DNA of 45,718 bases from Spirochaetota bacterium (lineage in GTDB: Bacteria > Spirochaetota > UBA4802 > JAFGJZ01): assembly GCA_029554345.1 (NCBI GenBank), contig JAKPJF010000169.1, positions 1-45,718 of the forward strand. The letters are read 5' to 3'. Below, piece after piece: positions 43,054 through 45,718 of the stretch. The position numbers and the translations under genes are program-made. How positions within the stretch are numbered: position 1 is the stretch's first letter; every line of letters begins with the position of its first letter. The notes under the pieces are model-generated. The model saw only the letters and a program-made list of their open reading frames with translations. It was not told the origin of the DNA and searched no databases.

Positions 43054-44551
43054 TACGACTTTACGCGACGGATTGCAGTCTCCGTCTGTTCATTTTAACG
43101 ATAAGGCGAAAATAGAAATTGCATGCGCTCTTGACCGTGCGGGAATTGATGTTATCGAAGCAGGTTTTCCTTCAGCTTCAAAGAAGCAGTTTGATGTTAT
43201 AGATGCTATCTGCGGTGAAGTGAAAGGCTCTGTAGCCGTAATGGGACGAATGAATGAAAAAGATATATCGATATGCGCACAGTCTCTAAGAAAATCAGCT
43301 TCGGGATGCATTCACGTAAGTGTTCCTGCTTCAAAATATCTGCGTGAATCAAAGACGGGTCTTGATACTGCTTCTACGACGAAGCTTGCCCTGCAGTCGC
43401 TAAGTCTTATTAAATCATCAGGCTTCATCGCGGAAATAGGAATTGAAGACGCTGGCCGTACTGAATATTCTTATGTAGAAGAGCTTTGCCGTGTGTTATC
43501 CGAAAACGGCGCGGATATCATTAATATAGCCGACACATCGGGATTTATGCAGACTGATGAATTCGGTCATTTAATCAAAAAACTGCATTCATCTGTTTTG
43601 CGTTTTGAAACAGGAGAAACGGTTCTAAGCGTTCATTGTCACAATGATTTCGGTCTTGCAGCTGCAAATACTCTTGCTGGCATTTACAACGGCGCGTCTC
43701 AAGTAGAAACAACAATCGGCGGTGTAGGCGAAAGATCCGGAAACGCCCAGTTTGAAGCGGTGTTAGCCGCGCTCGAAGAAAGACCTGATTATTATAATGC
43801 CGAAACAAATATTGAAAAGAAGTCGGTTGCCTCATTGTGCGAACTTGTAAGAAAACATTCATGTCTAATCGAACCTGATTCCATACCGCTTTCAGGAAGA
43901 AATTCTTTTCTGCATTCTTCGGGAATTCATCAGAAAGCTCTTATAAAATCTAAAAATTCATATTCGATTATTAATCCTGAAGTTTACGGCTTTGATAAAG
44001 ACAGATTCGATATAACGGTTTTTTCTGGTTCCGGAGCTTTTGTTTTTTACGTAAAGGAACTTTGCGGATTGGAAATAGAAGAGGAGACTGCATCAGTATA
44101 TCTTTCTGAATTGAAAAATGAATATCATTCAAACGGAGTTATCAGTGCGACAGATATTTTGAGTTTTATTTACAATAAGGGATTATTCGCCGGCGAAATA
44201 TGGTTCCTTTCATCGATTAAATCATATGAGGAAAATGCACCCGGAGAGGTTTTACTCGAAGTTGAATTAAATTCGATAAATAATTCAATTCTGAAATGCG
44301 CGGCTTCAGGCAGCGATTTCGCTGATGTTTCTGCGAAAATTATTAATGATCTATTCAATCAAGAAATAGAAATAATTCAGACTCAGACATATTCGTCCGG
44401 ATCGGCGGGCAGTATTAGTTATAGATGTGATTTCAAAGCTTCATTTTCAGGGAAAATATACTATTCATCTAATGTCGCCGAAAGAATTTCGGAATCTGTT
44501 TTCAATGCTTTTCTTGATATTCATAACCAGATCGGAGGATGTAATGCGTGA
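43010..44551 (+). CDS. LeuA/NifV-family synthase, likely homocitrate synthase for FeMo-co
   Basis: The 513-residue sequence is in the 2-isopropylmalate/homocitrate synthase family: VRFLDTTLRDGLQSPSVHFN (Arg19-Asp20; Leu replaces Glu of the common RDGEQ), SVHCHNDFGLAAANTLAG (metal ligands His209 and His211), GGVGERSGNAQFEAV, and SGIHQKALIKSKNSYSIINP. Unlike typical ~380-residue NifV, it has the LeuA-type C-terminal regulatory domain (about 400-510, ALLEVELNSINNSILKC-like part EVLLEVELNSINNSI...), so it is built like 2-isopropylmalate synthase. Position after nifB and before nifA suggests homocitrate synthesis for FeMo-co, but leucine synthesis is possible. The start is uncertain: the ATG gives a 44-base overlap without a clear ribosome-binding site; GTG at 43022 is an alternative. 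Confidence 0.85.
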   Translation: MVLTVIQKKKVRFLDTTLRDGLQSPSVHFNDKAKIEIACALDRAGIDVIEAGFPSASKKQFDVIDAICGEVKGSVAVMGRMNEKDISICAQSLRKSASGCIHVSVPASKYLRESKTGLDTASTTKLALQSLSLIKSSGFIAEIGIEDAGRTEYSYVEELCRVLSENGADIINIADTSGFMQTDEFGHLIKKLHSSVLRFETGETVLSVHCHNDFGLAAANTLAGIYNGASQVETTIGGVGERSGNAQFEAVLAALEERPDYYNAETNIEKKSVASLCELVRKHSCLIEPDSIPLSGRNSFLHSSGIHQKALIKSKNSYSIINPEVYGFDKDRFDITVFSGSGAFVFYVKELCGLEIEEETASVYLSELKNEYHSNGVISATDILSFIYNKGLFAGEIWFLSSIKSYEENAPGEVLLEVELNSINNSILKCAASGSDFADVSAKIINDLFNQEIEIIQTQTYSSGSAGSISYRCDFKASFSGKIYYSSNVAERISESVFNAFLDIHNQIGGCNA

Positions 44552-44993
44552 AGTGGTGATAGAAAAAGCAGTTGCGGGAGATGCTCCGCTTCTTGCTGAA
44601 ATGATAAAAAAGCTTTTTGATATTGAAAAGGATTTTAAATCGGATATAGCGAATCAGATAAACGGAATTGTAATGCTTATTGAAAAAGAGCAGGCTGTAG
44701 TTTTTAAGGCGCTGTCCGGGGATAAAATAATCGGAATGGTTACCGGTCAGCTGGTCGTTTCCACCGCTTCGGGAGGATACTCGGTTTTGCTCGAAGATCT
44801 TTTCGTAGATACTGATTTCCGTCTCGGCGGTGTCGGCAAAGCGCTTCTGAAAAATTTAGTAACTTGGGCAAACCAAAACGGAGCATTAAGGATTCAGCTT
44901 GTGGCGGATACTTCAAATTCATCGGCTGAATCGTTTTATACGGCAATGGGTTTTTCTCCCACCCGCATGATGGGTTGGTATCAGTATCTGTAA
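44544..44993 (+). CDS. GNAT-family N-acetyltransferase
   Basis: 149 residues beginning MREVVIEKAVAGDAPLLAEM, with a GGAGG ribosome-binding site five bases upstream, which decides the start at 44544 over the ATG at 44427. Features are the GNAT beta4/motif A region VLLEDLFVDTDFRLGGVGKA (acetyl-CoA binding loop, RxxGxGxA-like with Leu and Val substitutions), then GALRIQLVADTSNSSAESFY and MGF. The substrate is unknown; homologues acetylate small molecules, amino groups or proteins. It overlaps the synthase gene by eight bases and is the last gene before nifA, so it belongs to the nif transcript. Confidence 0.9.
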   Translation: MREVVIEKAVAGDAPLLAEMIKKLFDIEKDFKSDIANQINGIVMLIEKEQAVVFKALSGDKIIGMVTGQLVVSTASGGYSVLLEDLFVDTDFRLGGVGKALLKNLVTWANQNGALRIQLVADTSNSSAESFYTAMGFSPTRMMGWYQYL

Positions 44994-45002
44994 TTTTTGC
45001 CA

Positions 45003-45019
45003 GCGGGAAGCTCTTTGCA
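45003..45019 (+). promoter_or_regulatory. Weak sigma-54 promoter candidate before nifA
   Basis: GG-N10-GC spacing is met (GG at 45005, GC at 45017) with a good -12 element (TTTGCA), but the -24 element reads GCGGGA rather than TGGCAC. It begins ten bases after the acetyltransferase stop and about 110 bases before the nifA ATG. If real, nifA could be autoactivated. The rest of the 132-base gap is T-rich with no clear terminator. Confidence 0.3.
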
Positions 45020-45125
45020 GGCCATTCTGTTAAATCAAAGTTAATTTGTTGTTATACGAAGCTTGTTTTTCTGTTTTTTCTTTATGATTTGTGTCCTTTT
45101 TTGTTACTTGTTCCAAGAGGACAAT

Positions 45126-45718
45126 ATGGCACAGCAAAACAAAAACAAGGAAATTAACGAGCTTAGTCTTCTTTTTGATATCAGCCGCAAGCTGAACGAA
45201 ACCATGGATATAAAAAGTCTTATCCGTCCTGTACTGGAAATGATGGCGGAAAAGCTCGAAATGATGCGCGGCACTGTCACAATTCTCAACAGAAAAACAG
45301 GCGAACTGTTCATTGAAGAAGCATACGGCCTTTCGGATGATGAAAGGGAAAAAGGCAAATATAAAATCGGAGAAGGAGTTACCGGAAAGGTTTTTAATAC
45401 AGGAAAGCCGGTTGTAATTCCCAGAATTTCCGACGAACCGATGTTTCTTGATAAAACCGGATCGCGCAAAAAACTCAATAAATCGGACATTACTTTTATA
45501 TGCGTTCCCGTTATAGCTGACAATGAAGTTATTGGGACTCTTTCCGCAGACAGGCTGTTCAGCGACAGTGTTGCTCTGGATGAAGATTTAAGACTTTTAA
45601 CAATAATAGCTTCAATCATATCGCAGGGTGTCAGGCTTCGCCAGATTGCAGGTGAAGAAATGGACAAGCTCAAAGATGAAAACATGCGTCTTACCGACCA
45701 GCTGCGCGAAAAGCACGG
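45126..45718 (+). CDS. nifA: NifA-type sigma-54 activator, N-terminal GAF part (truncated by window end)
   Basis: The frame starts at ATG 45126 (AAGAGGACAAT before it) and runs off the end of the window, giving 197 residues. The sequence is a GAF domain in the NifA N-terminal style: ELSLLFDISRKLNETMDIKS, VLEMMAEKLEMMRGTVTILN, YKIGEGVTGKVFNTGKPVV, ITFICVPVIADNEVIGTLSA, then a helical linker (EEMDKLKDENMRLTDQLREK) that normally leads to the AAA+ ATPase. The AAA+ and DNA-binding domains are outside the window. It would activate the sigma-54 nif promoter; signal sensing by the GAF domain is not readable here. Note that nifI1/nifI2 provide a second, protein-level control. Confidence 0.9.
   Translation, partial: MAQQNKNKEINELSLLFDISRKLNETMDIKSLIRPVLEMMAEKLEMMRGTVTILNRKTGELFIEEAYGLSDDEREKGKYKIGEGVTGKVFNTGKPVVIPRISDEPMFLDKTGSRKKLNKSDITFICVPVIADNEVIGTLSADRLFSDSVALDEDLRLLTIIASIISQGVRLRQIAGEEMDKLKDENMRLTDQLREKH

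Noticed and set aside
44427-44543. N-terminal extension of the acetyltransferase
   Set aside because: Lies inside the synthase gene; GGAGG directly precedes 44544 and MREVVIEKA matches GNAT starts.

Overview
This is a gene-dense chromosomal window from a low-GC (roughly 38-40% by eye), double-membrane, motile and probably anaerobic bacterium. The double membrane is suggested by an outer-membrane-barrel-like protein of the UPF0164/PorV type and several small lipoproteins. Motility is suggested by CheW and by a FlgM-like anti-sigma factor with a recognisable sigma-28 promoter. Anaerobiosis is suggested by a cluster-III-like (clostridial/methanogen/spirochaete-type) nitrogenase operon with nifI1 and nifI2. 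A spirochaete or a neighbouring deep-branching phylum fits best, but there is no rRNA or other decisive marker here, so this is an inference.

Layout. (1) 1-4400: end of an unknown, possibly SPFH-like gene, a 29-residue bS22/COX24-like ribosomal peptide, an unknown membrane protein and cheW. On the minus strand follow an iron-ADH-family protein that has lost its metal ligands, flgM and rsmI. (2) 4487-7819: FecR-domain protein, two lipoproteins, and a FlgD-Ig-like protein coupled to an outer-membrane barrel. (3) 7819-11123: folP, cdaA, cdaR/ybbR and pdxJ, joining folate, c-di-AMP and vitamin B6 functions. (4) 11125-18689: a long, mostly overlapping membrane/MoxR gene string (small membrane protein, lipoprotein, RDD, SpoIIM, polytopic protein, DUF4129-like, DUF4350, MoxR, DUF58). 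(5) 18739-20496, minus strand: DinB, cupin, glyoxalase-fold and lipoprotein genes. (6) polA, a divergent ECF-like sigma factor with its presumed anti-sigma factor, and an aldehyde dehydrogenase. (7) sbcCD and modABC on the minus strand.

(8) 33234-45718 is the most interesting part. A 363-bp divergent control region separates modABC (molybdate import) from nifH-nifI1-nifI2-nifD-nifK-nifE-nifN-nifB, followed by a thioredoxin-like [2Fe-2S] ferredoxin, a HEPN-like small protein, a LeuA-family synthase in the nifV position, a GNAT acetyltransferase and the start of nifA. The control region carries a near-consensus sigma-54 promoter, a perfect TGT-N10-ACA NifA-type activator site, and a three-copy AATCCTACA direct/inverted repeat. 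The cysteine, histidine and homocitrate-contact residues of NifH, NifD and NifK are intact, so the cluster looks functional and of the molybdenum type. It contains its own structural genes, cofactor scaffold, NifB, a probable homocitrate supply, switch-off regulators and activator; nifU, nifS and a separate nifX are absent from this window.

The best leads for something undescribed are the HEPN-like gene in the nif operon, the LeuA-type NifV with a regulatory domain, the AATCCTACA operator candidate, the metal-ligand-less ADH homologue, and the degenerate sigma/anti-sigma pair. No insertion sequence, CRISPR array, tRNA or rRNA gene was recognised.
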